Part shown: positions 53,282-61,035 of the stretch, one piece after another
Position numbering within the stretch: the stretch's first letter is position 1
Layout of the letters: each line of letters starts with the position of its first letter
DNA from: Carnobacterium alterfunditum DSM 5972
Lineage (GTDB): Bacteria > Bacillota > Bacilli > Lactobacillales > Carnobacteriaceae
Assembly: GCF_000744115.1 (NCBI RefSeq)
Contig: NZ_JQLG01000004.1
Span: 744,001 to 808,000 of the forward strand
Direction of reading: 5' to 3'
DNA: 64,000 nt
The notes under the pieces: generated by a model
Told to the model about the DNA's origin: nothing
Databases searched by the model: none
The model's input: the letters and a program-made list of their open reading frames with translations, nothing else
Program-made: the position numbers and the translations under genes

Positions 53282-54656
53282 TTTATCCACAGTAGCCTTG
53301 CCTACGATCCACAATGACCCAAAATCTGTTCTATTGACTGATGAGACTATGAACTCCAGAAAAGAACATTTCTTAACACAAATGCACCATCATTCTATCG
53401 ATACGGCTATTATTTATGCCGATCGTGAACATGGTGCTAACTTTGAATATTTTACCGGCTTTATCCCGCGGTTTGAAGAAGCTTGTTTAGTGATCCATGC
53501 AAATGGTGAGAGTCATTTATTACTGGGAAATGAAAATGTGAAAATGGCTGCGCATTCTAGGATCAAAGCGAACCCGGTTCACGTTCCTTTCTTTTCTCTT
53601 CCAAATCAGCCTATGGCCGGTGAAAAAACATTAGACCATTACTTTAAAGAAAGCCATATCACTCCTGATGCGAAAATCGGTATCATCGGTTGGAAACTTT
53701 TCACATCAAATCAGTACAACAATAGTGACCTCTTCGATTTGCCATTTTATATCATTGATAGTCTAATGAATTATGTTACGAATAGAAATCAATTACAAAA
53801 CTTCACTTTTTCTTTGCTTTCTCCAAAAGCCGGATTGCGTACAACTTATAACGCAAATGAGATTGCCCACTACGAATACGGTGCTTCTCTAGCAGGGATC
53901 GCGATGTTTCGTGCGATCCAAGAAATCTCTGTTGGAAAAAGCGAAAAAGAAATTGGATCTTTGTTAGCGCAACACGGACAACCAAACTCCGTCACAACGA
54001 TCAGTGCAACCGGACAACGTTTTACGAATGCCATTATTTACCCTAGAGATAAAACTATTTCTTTAACAGATAATTATGCTCTGACGGTAGGCTACAAAGG
54101 CGGTTTGAGCAGCAGAGCTGGTTTTGTGATCTCTTCAGGTGCACAATTACCAGAAAATCAAAAAGATTATTTGGTAAAAGTCGGTAAACCTTACTTCAAA
54201 GCCTACGCAACTTGGTTAGAAACCATTGCTATTGGAATTTCTGGAGACGAATTTTATACAAAAATCCAAGAAGTCTTTCCTTCTGAAATCTATGGTTGGA
54301 GCTTAAATCCTGGACACTATACTGCAGACGAAGAATGGCTGTCTTCCCCATTTTATAAAGGGTCAGAAGCCGTTATTAAGAGTGGACAATTGCTGCAGAT
54401 CGATATGATCCCAAGCGTTCCTGGCTACACGGGTGCAAGTTGTGAAGAGCCAATTGCACTTGCTGACAAATCGTTAAGAACTGAACTCAGCCAACAGTAC
54501 CCTGATGTTTGGGAACGTATCGAGACTAGAAGAACCTACATCAAAGAGGTTATTGGCATCCAACTTTCCGATGATATTCTGCCTTTAAGTGACACAGTTG
54601 CCTTTTATACCCCATTTTTCTTAAATAAAACTCTAGCCTGCACAAAAGAAGTATAA
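53271..54656 (+). CDS. M24 (creatinase/prolidase-like) protein lacking canonical metal ligands
   Basis: A 461-residue protein with a creatinase-like N-terminal domain (about 1-180) and a pita-bread C-terminal domain. Expected M24 landmarks appear as SATGQRFTNA, NPGHYTADEEW (histidine kept) and ASCEEPIALA, but the segment that normally carries two metal-binding aspartates reads ALTVGYKGGLSSRAG with none. It may be a creatinase-type, metal-free hydrolase or a non-catalytic member. It overlaps the DeoR gene upstream and ends at a strong terminator. Confidence 0.75.
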   Translation: MKINLSTVALPTIHNDPKSVLLTDETMNSRKEHFLTQMHHHSIDTAIIYADREHGANFEYFTGFIPRFEEACLVIHANGESHLLLGNENVKMAAHSRIKANPVHVPFFSLPNQPMAGEKTLDHYFKESHITPDAKIGIIGWKLFTSNQYNNSDLFDLPFYIIDSLMNYVTNRNQLQNFTFSLLSPKAGLRTTYNANEIAHYEYGASLAGIAMFRAIQEISVGKSEKEIGSLLAQHGQPNSVTTISATGQRFTNAIIYPRDKTISLTDNYALTVGYKGGLSSRAGFVISSGAQLPENQKDYLVKVGKPYFKAYATWLETIAIGISGDEFYTKIQEVFPSEIYGWSLNPGHYTADEEWLSSPFYKGSEAVIKSGQLLQIDMIPSVPGYTGASCEEPIALADKSLRTELSQQYPDVWERIETRRTYIKEVIGIQLSDDILPLSDTVAFYTPFFLNKTLACTKEV

Positions 54657-54660
54657 TGTT

Positions 54661-54717
54661 AAAAAAGAAACGAATGCTTTCTACAAAATAGTTGTAGAAA
54701 GCATTCGTTTCTTTTTT
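54661..54717. terminator. Strong terminator after the M24-like gene
   Basis: Perfect 25-base arms (54661-54685 and 54693-54717) ending in A and T runs, loop of seven. It can work in both directions between the convergent genes. Confidence 0.9.
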
Positions 54718-54741
54718 ATATAGAACGATCAACAATAAAAA

Positions 54742-54768
54742 GATCCTTTCCACTAAATGGAAAGGATC
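54742..54768 (-). terminator. Terminator after the MutS2-like gene
   Basis: Arms GATCCTTTCCA and TGGAAAGGATC with a five-base loop, then TTTTTATT on minus. Confidence 0.8.
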
Positions 54769-54787
54769 CAAAATCGTAAGCATGCAA

Positions 54788-56686
54788 CTAACTGTTTTCT
54801 CTTCTCTTTTTCATCTCTTTATCTAAAATTTTTTGAGCTTTTTTAGAACCACGATCTAAGTCTTTCCGTACCTTTCTCGTAAGAAAATCTGTAAAGAGGC
54901 TATCTAAATCATAACCTTCTGGATACAATTCTTCAGCCATAGTCAATAACTGGATTCTTTGTCTCGGTACTTCTACAACATCCCTATCGATATAAACAAC
55001 AACGTTATCTGAACCACTGTCTTCATATATTAACCCTTTCCGCTGGCTTTCTGTAAGAAGGATGCGGTCCCTCTTCCCGAAAGTAGGGATTTTTTCTTTA
55101 ATCATTTCAGATTTTATTTCATTTTTTGAAAATTCTTTTTTCTGAGTTTGATAATCTTTAGTATCAATATATTTTTGCGCTTGTTTGATCAAATTGGATG
55201 CCATATTAACTTTTTTGGCAATCCAAAGTGCTTGGCTGTCGCCACTTTCACCTAAATGTAAAATGAACTTAGGCGTCAAAGACTCTCGATCGAATTCCAT
55301 TGCTGCAGGAATAAAATCTTCATGTTCTTCAGCAAACCGCTTAATTTCCCCATAATGAGTTGTAGTAACGACTAAGGCTCCCTTAGCATACAGTGCTTCC
55401 ATAATCGCGATAGCTAAAGCGGCACCTTCATTTGGCTCCGTCCCACTACCGATCTCATCTAACAGGACCAATGAGTGCCGTTTCACTTTATTCAAAATAG
55501 AAGCAATGCTATCCATGTGTCCAGAAAAGGTACTTAGGGCATTTTCCATACTTTGTTGATCACCAATATCCACAAACACTTCATCAAAAACTGCAATATC
55601 GGTCCCTTCTTGAACAGGGATTTGAATTCCAAACATCGTCATCAACGTCAACAAACCAACTGTTTTTAATACAACAGTCTTTCCACCAGCATTCGCACCT
55701 GTAATTACTAACCCTCGATGCCCTTCTCCTAAGGTAAAATCTAACGGTACAGCACCTTTAGGTAGAAATGGATGAATACCTTTCTTGATATGGATCACTT
55801 CATTTTTATTTACCTTTGGAGTAATACCGTTGATTTCTCGACTATATTTTGCTCGGGCAAAAATAATATCAAAAGCAGTGATCGTTTCCATGATAAACTC
55901 AATAATGGTTTCTTTCTCAGCCAAGTAACCTGTTAATTCAGCTAAAATTTGATACTCTTGTGCAACCTCTTCAGCCTTCAGCATAATCAATTGCTCATTT
56001 AATTTTGCTACAGCTGCAGGCTCAACAAAGACCGTTGTCCCTTTATTAGATTGTTCAATTATATTTCCAGCTACTTTATTCTTGTAGCTTATTTTGATTG
56101 GAACGGTATAATGTCCATCTTTTTGAACGATTATTCCGTCTTGGATCATCTCTTTATTGCTAGAATTTTTTAAAAATCTCGTCAGCTTATCTTGGATTTC
56201 TTTTTCATTTTCACGAATTTGTTTACGGACTTTTCTTAAGTTGCTTGATGCCACATCACTGACTTTTTGATGTTGAATTTTTTGATAAATTTCTTCCTCA
56301 ATCTCTAACAAGCTTGGCAGACTCTTACTATACTGATAAAGAAGTGGCGTTTGATATTGATTTTTCCCAAAAAATTTATCAATCATGCGACTGCTTCTAA
56401 GAAAATCTGCATATTCAATCAAGTCATCAGGGGCTAAAACCATACCCTTTTGAACTTGTGCCATCAAGGAATCAATCCTACTCAATCCCATGAAAGGCAC
56501 ATGCTGATTGCTATCTAAAATCAAACGTGCTTCTTGTGTTTCTTGCTGCCAAACTTTTACGGTTGCTAAATTCGTTTGTGGTGAAAGTTCTCCAATCCGA
56601 ATTTTACTATAGTTTCCAATTGCTTTAGCTTGTACTTCTTCTTGAACGTTATTAAACTGCAATTTATTAAGTGTTTCTTTATTCAT
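54788..56686 (-). CDS. MutS2-like ATPase without Smr nuclease domain
   Basis: A 632-residue MutS-family protein. A long core/clamp region (about 1-300, coiled coil around 140-250) leads to the ATPase with TGANAGGKTV (about 335), LVLLDEIGSGTEPNEG Walker B, TTHYGEIKRF and the helix-turn-helix region. MutS2 of Firmicutes is about 785 residues and ends in a Smr nuclease domain; this one stops after a basic tail (KKRRE) and has no LDLRG. MutS2/RqcU relatives act on stalled or collided ribosomes, others on recombination. It is preceded by an unusual 270-base leader. Confidence 0.83.
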   Translation of the reverse strand: MNKETLNKLQFNNVQEEVQAKAIGNYSKIRIGELSPQTNLATVKVWQQETQEARLILDSNQHVPFMGLSRIDSLMAQVQKGMVLAPDDLIEYADFLRSSRMIDKFFGKNQYQTPLLYQYSKSLPSLLEIEEEIYQKIQHQKVSDVASSNLRKVRKQIRENEKEIQDKLTRFLKNSSNKEMIQDGIIVQKDGHYTVPIKISYKNKVAGNIIEQSNKGTTVFVEPAAVAKLNEQLIMLKAEEVAQEYQILAELTGYLAEKETIIEFIMETITAFDIIFARAKYSREINGITPKVNKNEVIHIKKGIHPFLPKGAVPLDFTLGEGHRGLVITGANAGGKTVVLKTVGLLTLMTMFGIQIPVQEGTDIAVFDEVFVDIGDQQSMENALSTFSGHMDSIASILNKVKRHSLVLLDEIGSGTEPNEGAALAIAIMEALYAKGALVVTTTHYGEIKRFAEEHEDFIPAAMEFDRESLTPKFILHLGESGDSQALWIAKKVNMASNLIKQAQKYIDTKDYQTQKKEFSKNEIKSEMIKEKIPTFGKRDRILLTESQRKGLIYEDSGSDNVVVYIDRDVVEVPRQRIQLLTMAEELYPEGYDLDSLFTDFLTRKVRKDLDRGSKKAQKILDKEMKKRRENS

Positions 56687-56749
56687 AGCTCTCTCCCTTT
56701 CGTTGAAGAGATACCCGTCTTAAAATAAATAATTAAACCTAGAGAGTAC

Positions 56750-56783
56750 AAAAAAAGACAATAGTCGTCATACTATCGTCTTT
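56750..56783 (-). terminator. Leader terminator upstream of the MutS2-like gene
   Basis: Minus strand AAAGACGATAGT, loop ATGACG, ACTATTGTCTTT, then T run to TTTTTTTG. It lies 64 bases before the start codon, downstream of the promoter, so it must be read through for expression: an attenuator layout. Confidence 0.8.
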
Positions 56784-56807
56784 AGAATATAAAAATTCTA
56801 TTTATCG

Positions 56808-56881
56808 ACAGGTATCACTTATAAGCATGCCAAATAAACTTTCAGTTTACTGGCTATTCAACTTATTGATTAGATACCTGC
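56808..56881 (-). ncRNA. Structured leader RNA of the MutS2-like gene
   Basis: Minus strand nested stems: outer GCAGGTATC (56873-56881) with GATACCTGT (56808-56816), middle ATAAG/CTTAT, inner GCCAGTAAAC with GTTTATTTGGC around TGAAA. The outer 5' arm is the end of a leader ORF. The 3' arm could instead pair with ACGGGTATC just before the gene (56713-56721). No known riboswitch class is recognised. Confidence 0.65.
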
Positions 56882-56908
56882 TACACTCACAAAAAAATCC
56901 CCATTCAT
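56870..56908 (-). CDS. Putative 12-residue leader peptide
   Basis: ATG at 56908, peptide MNGDFFVSVAGI, stop TAA at 56870-56872. It starts about 20 bases after the predicted transcription start. There is no clear Shine-Dalgarno sequence. Its last codons (GCA GGT ATC) are the 5' arm of the outer leader stem, so a ribosome on it would open that stem. Confidence 0.5.
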   Translation of the reverse strand: MNGDFFVSVAGI

Positions 56909-56933
56909 CTAGGTTTTATTTATTCTCACTGGA

Positions 56934-56962
56934 AATATAGCAAGATATATTGTATTTGTCAA
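56934..56962 (-). promoter_or_regulatory. Consensus promoter of the MutS2-like leader transcript
   Basis: Minus strand -35 TTGACA (56957-56962), exactly 17-base spacer, -10 TATATT (56934-56939). It is one of the best promoters in the window. The remaining 56963-57190 shows no gene. Confidence 0.8.
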
Positions 56963-57190
56963 CCAAAGTAATCTGATGAATCATAATTCTCCGTAAGTTG
57001 AACTAATCTCAAAAGAAATTGCCGAAAATATCAATGATATGTTTAAAAAGGTTTTTCTGATGTGAATTTTAATGATTTAATAACTAGAGTGAAGAAGAAA
57101 TCCTTTATTTAATCGAAATAACCTTGTAAAAGTAAATTGAACGTTATAGTATTAACTATAAGACCAGAAACAGAAAGAGGCCGTGTAATT

Positions 57191-57637
57191 ATGGGAATTA
57201 TTCAAGCAGAACCAGCTAATATAGAAGAATTAAAAATTAAAGCAAACACAAAAGACAATTGGGAAACAAGACTAGCAGCCGTTAATGAATTAGCGAACTA
57301 CGATTGTCAAAAATCAAGATATATTTTAACGAAACTTGCATCAAGTGACCGTGTTTTTGCTGTTAAAGAAGCTGCTTTTAATGCTGCTCAAGCAATGGGC
57401 GTCACTAAAAAAGGTTTGCCGCTAGTGGCTAAAAGAAAAGATATCGGGTACAGCAGTAAAGACTTTGCTAAAGTTTTCAAACGTGTTAAAAGAGACACTC
57501 AAATGGAAGAATTAGATCTAGCTGTTTTCAAGAAACAATTCCAAATTGTGAGTCCTGAAATGTATGATGTGATGCAATACGAAGAACAAGAAAAATTCGA
57601 TTTATGGATCAGTGCATCTTACGCAAATTTAAGCTAA
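57191..57637 (+). CDS. Small HEAT-repeat-like protein
   Basis: A 148-residue helical protein with one or two HEAT-type repeats (WETRLAAVNELANYDCQKSR and VFAVKEAAFNAAQAMG, about 25-75) and an acidic C-terminus. It is probably a protein-binding scaffold; partner unknown. ATG 57191 follows GAGG ten bases upstream; the frame from 57137 lacks a signal. A terminator follows directly. Confidence 0.75.
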   Translation: MGIIQAEPANIEELKIKANTKDNWETRLAAVNELANYDCQKSRYILTKLASSDRVFAVKEAAFNAAQAMGVTKKGLPLVAKRKDIGYSSKDFAKVFKRVKRDTQMEELDLAVFKKQFQIVSPEMYDVMQYEEQEKFDLWISASYANLS

Positions 57638-57656
57638 ATTTTGTACGTAAAACTAC

Positions 57657-57702
57657 GGGTACAACTACTTTCTCATTTAGGAAAAGTAGTTGTACCCTTT
57701 TT
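57657..57702 (+). terminator. Terminator after the HEAT-like gene
   Basis: Arms GGGTACAACTACTTT and AAAGTAGTTGTACCC, loop of about 12, then TTTTT. Nothing else is seen between 57703 and 57909. Confidence 0.9.
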
Positions 57703-57909
57703 GCTTATTTACGACGCTCTTAAATGTTTGAACTTTCCATTCAGCTTTAGCTTTAGGGTCAATTTTAACTAACTCAATAAAGGACTCAAAAGCTCATTCA
57801 TTCAACAATATTCTACCTCGTTATGTACACTGTAAATCCCAATCGAATCAATTGACTTTTTTTAGTTACGATTATAAACTCGCTGTATAGACAGACTGGA
57901 GGAGTACAC

Positions 57910-58434
57910 ATGAGAAAAGAACGGTTGAAATTTTTGACTCAAGGTATTCTTTTGTTTATTTTAGGACTATTGTTTATATCAAATCCTATCCGCCAAGGTT
58001 CTTTATTTCTAATGCTTATCGGGATTGCCCTTACTCTTATCGGAATTGTCATTATCATTGATGGGATAGTTTTAACACAAGGACTCAAATACAAATTGTT
58101 GCGTATAGTGGAAGGGATTTTATTTAGCGGATTTGGTATAGTCTTCTTTTTAAGAAACCCTGCAAGAGGTGCAGCTTTAATGATCTCCTTTGTCGTTATC
58201 ATGATGATTGTTTTAGCCGTTGTAAATACGATTGCTGTTTTCAAATCAAATCATAACGTGAAATGGTTGGCTATCTTTTTAAACATTTTAGTGATTTGGT
58301 TTGGTTTCCAATCCTTACTCGACCCGCAATTAGCAGTAGCCATTTTCTATTGGACCGTTTCCTTCCAATTAATTTTTACTGGTATCAACCATATTGTTAT
58401 GTACTTCATCATACCCGATTTATTCGATGTATAA
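57910..58434 (+). CDS. DUF308 (HdeD-like) membrane protein
   Basis: A 174-residue protein with six hydrophobic segments in three pairs, the pattern of DUF308/HdeD proteins: an early GILLFILGLLFISNP pair, a VEGILFSGFGIVFFLR pair and a final FYWTVSFQLIFTGINH pair. Function is unclear; HdeD is acid-stress linked in E. coli. A good ribosome site, GGAGGAGTACAC, precedes the start. Confidence 0.85.
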   Translation: MRKERLKFLTQGILLFILGLLFISNPIRQGSLFLMLIGIALTLIGIVIIIDGIVLTQGLKYKLLRIVEGILFSGFGIVFFLRNPARGAALMISFVVIMMIVLAVVNTIAVFKSNHNVKWLAIFLNILVIWFGFQSLLDPQLAVAIFYWTVSFQLIFTGINHIVMYFIIPDLFDV

Positions 58435-58441
58435 TATTTCT

Positions 58442-58503
58442 AGAACTCAGTTTTCAGTAACGTCAAGACTTCTTGATGTTACTGAAAACTGAGTTCTTTT
58501 TTT
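58442..58503 (+). terminator. Terminator after the DUF308 gene
   Basis: Long nearly perfect arms (AGAACTCAGTTTTCAGTAAC and its complement) followed by seven T. Confidence 0.9.
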
Positions 58504-58582
58504 GATCAAAAACTTTTTTCGTGAAATTCAGTTTATTTGCGCATGTTAATAGTACTAGTTAGTTTGCTAAAGGAGTTTTCAC

Positions 58583-59502
58583 ATGATTATAAAAAAACGC
58601 AGCCAACCGTTAGTACTGCAAATTTTGGAATCATTGAACGTCCGGACTGTCCTCAGTGCTTCGGAGAAAAAAGATTACGCCAACCAATTAAAAGGCTATC
58701 AAGGAGAAGTACTGTTTGATGCCTATTTGGAAAACCTGCAATTTGAATGCCTATAATAAATGACTTAAGGCTTAAAGAAAGTGGCAACATGATCCAAATT
58801 GATTCGCTTATTTTGACAAGCGATGTCATTTATTTGTATGAAATCAAGAACTATTCTGGGAGTTATGATTACAAAAATGACGCTCTCCAAGGTCGATTGG
58901 ATTTCGTCATTGCTGATCCCTTGACTCAAATCCATAAAACCCAACCCTTTCTACATAACTTAGTGCGCAAATTAGGCAGCAAAAAAGTGGTAAAAGCACA
59001 AGTTATCTTTATTGAACCAGATTTCTATTTGTACGATTTACCTCGAGATAAGCCTTTTCTTTTTGCAAATCAGTTGACCCGAGAATTTGATTCGATGGAA
59101 AAGAGGCATTCCGCTATAAAGAAATCTGATAAACGGCTCGCCAACCAGTTGGGTCAATTACATATCACCGACTATCGTCCAATAGATTTGCCGGAATACA
59201 ATTATAGCAGTCTTAAGAAAGGAATTACCTGTCCAAATTGTTTTTCATTTGACCATATAAACACACGAAAAACCCGTATTTGTACTTGTTGTGGTTACAA
59301 AGAAACCATTTCAGAAGCCATCAAGCGATCGACAGAAAATTTCCAGCTGCTATTTCCTGAAGTTTCTATTACAAAACATCTCATCTACGACTGGTGCGGC
59401 AAAGCGTATGATGAACAACGTGTCCAAAGAGTTCTGAGACGCAATTATATTTCTCATGGCAGCTACAGATCAACTTATTACGAGCAAATTCCTCGTGATT
59501 AA
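58583..59502 (+). pseudogene. Frameshifted NERD-domain nuclease gene
   Basis: Two overlapping frames make one NERD protein. Frame A (58583-58756, 57 codons, ribosome site AAAGGAG) has YQGEVLFDAYLENLQ and stops at TGC CTA TAA. Frame B from about 58750 continues IINDLRLKES, IQIDSLIL, YLYEIKNYSG to 59502. One base is missing near 58752. The PD-(D/E)xK residues (E in GEVLF, D in IDSL, E and K in EIKN) are split between the frames. A C-terminal zinc ribbon (CPNC, CTCCGYK) and a helical tail follow. The downstream part alone lacks the first active-site residue. Confidence 0.82.
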
Positions 59503-59520
59503 TCAAACGGCGGGTGACTC

Positions 59521-59660
59521 GGATGTTCATTTGACTAATAGAATAGCTTTATTGATCAAATGAACATCCACTAGCGTTTGTATTTGACTAATAAAATCAC
59601 TTTATTGATCAAACGAGCTTCATGTCACACTTTTGATTGACTAATAACCCTTTCTTTCGA
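59521..59660 (+). repeat. Cluster of three TTTGACTAATA...TATTGATCAAA hairpin repeats
   Basis: Copy 1 at 59530-59560 and copy 2 at 59583-59613 are each 31 bases and differ at four internal positions. A partial third copy (TTTGATTGACTAATA) is near 59632-59646. Copy 1 is extended by arms GGATGTTCA/TGAACATCC to a long hairpin 59521-59569, and copy 2 by CGTTTG/CAAACG. It could be terminator material or a repeat family. There is no gene in 59503-59831. Confidence 0.6.
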
Positions 59661-59751
59661 TGTGAAATTGCCGAAAAAGTCTTTATTTCTTCTATAATAT
59701 ACAATAAAATAAAATACTCCTTTCATTATCCTCTACTTATTTCACTATAAT

Positions 59752-59780
59752 TTGTAACAAATAGCTTTTAGTGAGATAAT
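59752..59780 (+). promoter_or_regulatory. Promoter of ceo
   Basis: -35 TTGTAA (59752-59757), 17-base spacer, -10 GATAAT (59775-59780), 51 bases before the start codon. Confidence 0.55.
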
Positions 59781-59831
59781 GAAGCTACGTTTCATGCTAT
59801 TTTGTACATAAATAAATGGGAGGTTAGGAAT

Positions 59832-60857
59832 ATGCTGCACAAACAATTGAAAACTATCGGATTTGTCAACAGTCACAAACTCGGAGAGAAGCGGATTGCT
59901 TTACTGCCTAAAGATATTACACAAATACAACATCGAGAATCCTTATTTTTTGAAGAGGGCTATGGAAGCGTTCTAAATATTTCAGATACTGAATACGCTG
60001 CTTTAGGCTGTCATGTAGTTCCAAGGGAGATAGCTTTGGCACAAGATATCATATGTGATCCCAAAATTGGAGACGCTTCCTTTTTAGAAGGCTTGCATCC
60101 AGGCCAAACACTATTTGGCTGGGTCCATGCTGTTCGGAGCGAAAAAGTGACCAATACATTATTAGCTAATGAGCTCTCTGCCTACGCTTGGGAAGATATG
60201 TATGAAGATAACCGCCATTGTTACTGGCGCAATAATGAACTAGCCGGCGAAGCGGCCGTCATGCATGCCTATCAATTGAACGGTATCATGCCTTATGATA
60301 CAAAAGTTGCTATCTTAGGACGCGGCAATACAGCGCGCGGAGCACAACGTATTTTGATTGGATTAGGCGCTGACGTTCACGTTTATAACCGCAGTCAAGA
60401 AAAATTATTCCAAAAAGAAATGACCGAATTTGATGTGATCGTCAATGCGATCTTATGGGATACATCTCGTGAAGATCATCTTATTCATCAAAATGATCTA
60501 AAGCGATTCAAACCAGGTACAATGTTCATTGATGTCAGTTGTGATGAACATGGCGCTATCGAGACCACTGTTCCGACTTCTCTAGATGATCCGATTTATG
60601 AAATAGACAGCGTTATCCACTATGCAGTTGATCATACTCCGACTATTTTTTATCGCTCTGCTTCAAGTGCTATTTCAACCGAGACCGTTAAATACATCGA
60701 TGATTTGATTGAAAGCCGTCCTAATGTTATTTTGAAGAATGCTCTGATCATTGAGCAAGGTCACATTATGGATAAACGCATCACTCAATTTCAAAATAGG
60801 TCTGTATCAGATTTATTGATTGAATCTGACAGACCAGATCCTACTTCAATGATTTAA
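59832..60857 (+). CDS. ceo: N5-(carboxyethyl)ornithine synthase
   Basis: A 341-residue enzyme related to alanine/saccharopine dehydrogenases: LGEKRIALLPKDI at the start (substrate-binding), WEDMYEDN in the middle and the NAD(P) Rossmann motif ILGRGNTARGAQRILIGLGA (about 160-178, abbreviated). The length and N-terminus match CEOS of Lactococcus, which reductively condenses pyruvate with ornithine or lysine. ATG 59832 follows GGAGG; the longer frame from 59802 has no signal. It is monocistronic. Confidence 0.85.
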   Translation: MLHKQLKTIGFVNSHKLGEKRIALLPKDITQIQHRESLFFEEGYGSVLNISDTEYAALGCHVVPREIALAQDIICDPKIGDASFLEGLHPGQTLFGWVHAVRSEKVTNTLLANELSAYAWEDMYEDNRHCYWRNNELAGEAAVMHAYQLNGIMPYDTKVAILGRGNTARGAQRILIGLGADVHVYNRSQEKLFQKEMTEFDVIVNAILWDTSREDHLIHQNDLKRFKPGTMFIDVSCDEHGAIETTVPTSLDDPIYEIDSVIHYAVDHTPTIFYRSASSAISTETVKYIDDLIESRPNVILKNALIIEQGHIMDKRITQFQNRSVSDLLIESDRPDPTSMI

Positions 60858-60926
60858 TTAAAAAATAAAAAGTTTCTGGACTCTATTCACTTTTTTAAAA
60901 TCAGACTTTTAAGTTAAACGACTAAT

Positions 60927-60979
60927 AATGAGTGGGTATAAATTTAGGCTATTGCCGAATTTATATCCGCTCATTTTTT
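60927..60979. terminator. Terminator between convergent ceo and the toroid protein gene
   Basis: Arms ATGAGTGGGTATAAATT and its near complement with GGC/GCC core, T run on plus. Confidence 0.75.
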
Positions 60980-61035
60980 ATTTCGTAACACTAGCTGATT
61001 ATACGGAACTTATTTTTCAGCTAATCCAAATAACC

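Noticed and set aside
56717-56908. Known riboswitch (purine, THF, preQ1, yybP-ykoY) or T-box upstream of the MutS2-like gene
   Set aside because: None of the conserved cores or a T-box GGGTGG sequence are visible; the leader ORF and nested stems suggest peptide-based attenuation.
58537-58719. Separate plus-strand ORF of 60 codons before the NERD gene
   Set aside because: It is an out-of-frame shadow of the true N-terminal NERD frame that starts at 58583 with a ribosome site.
59521-59613. CRISPR array from the two similar 31-base repeats
   Set aside because: Only two full copies, a 22-base gap, palindromic content extended into the flanks, and no cas genes.
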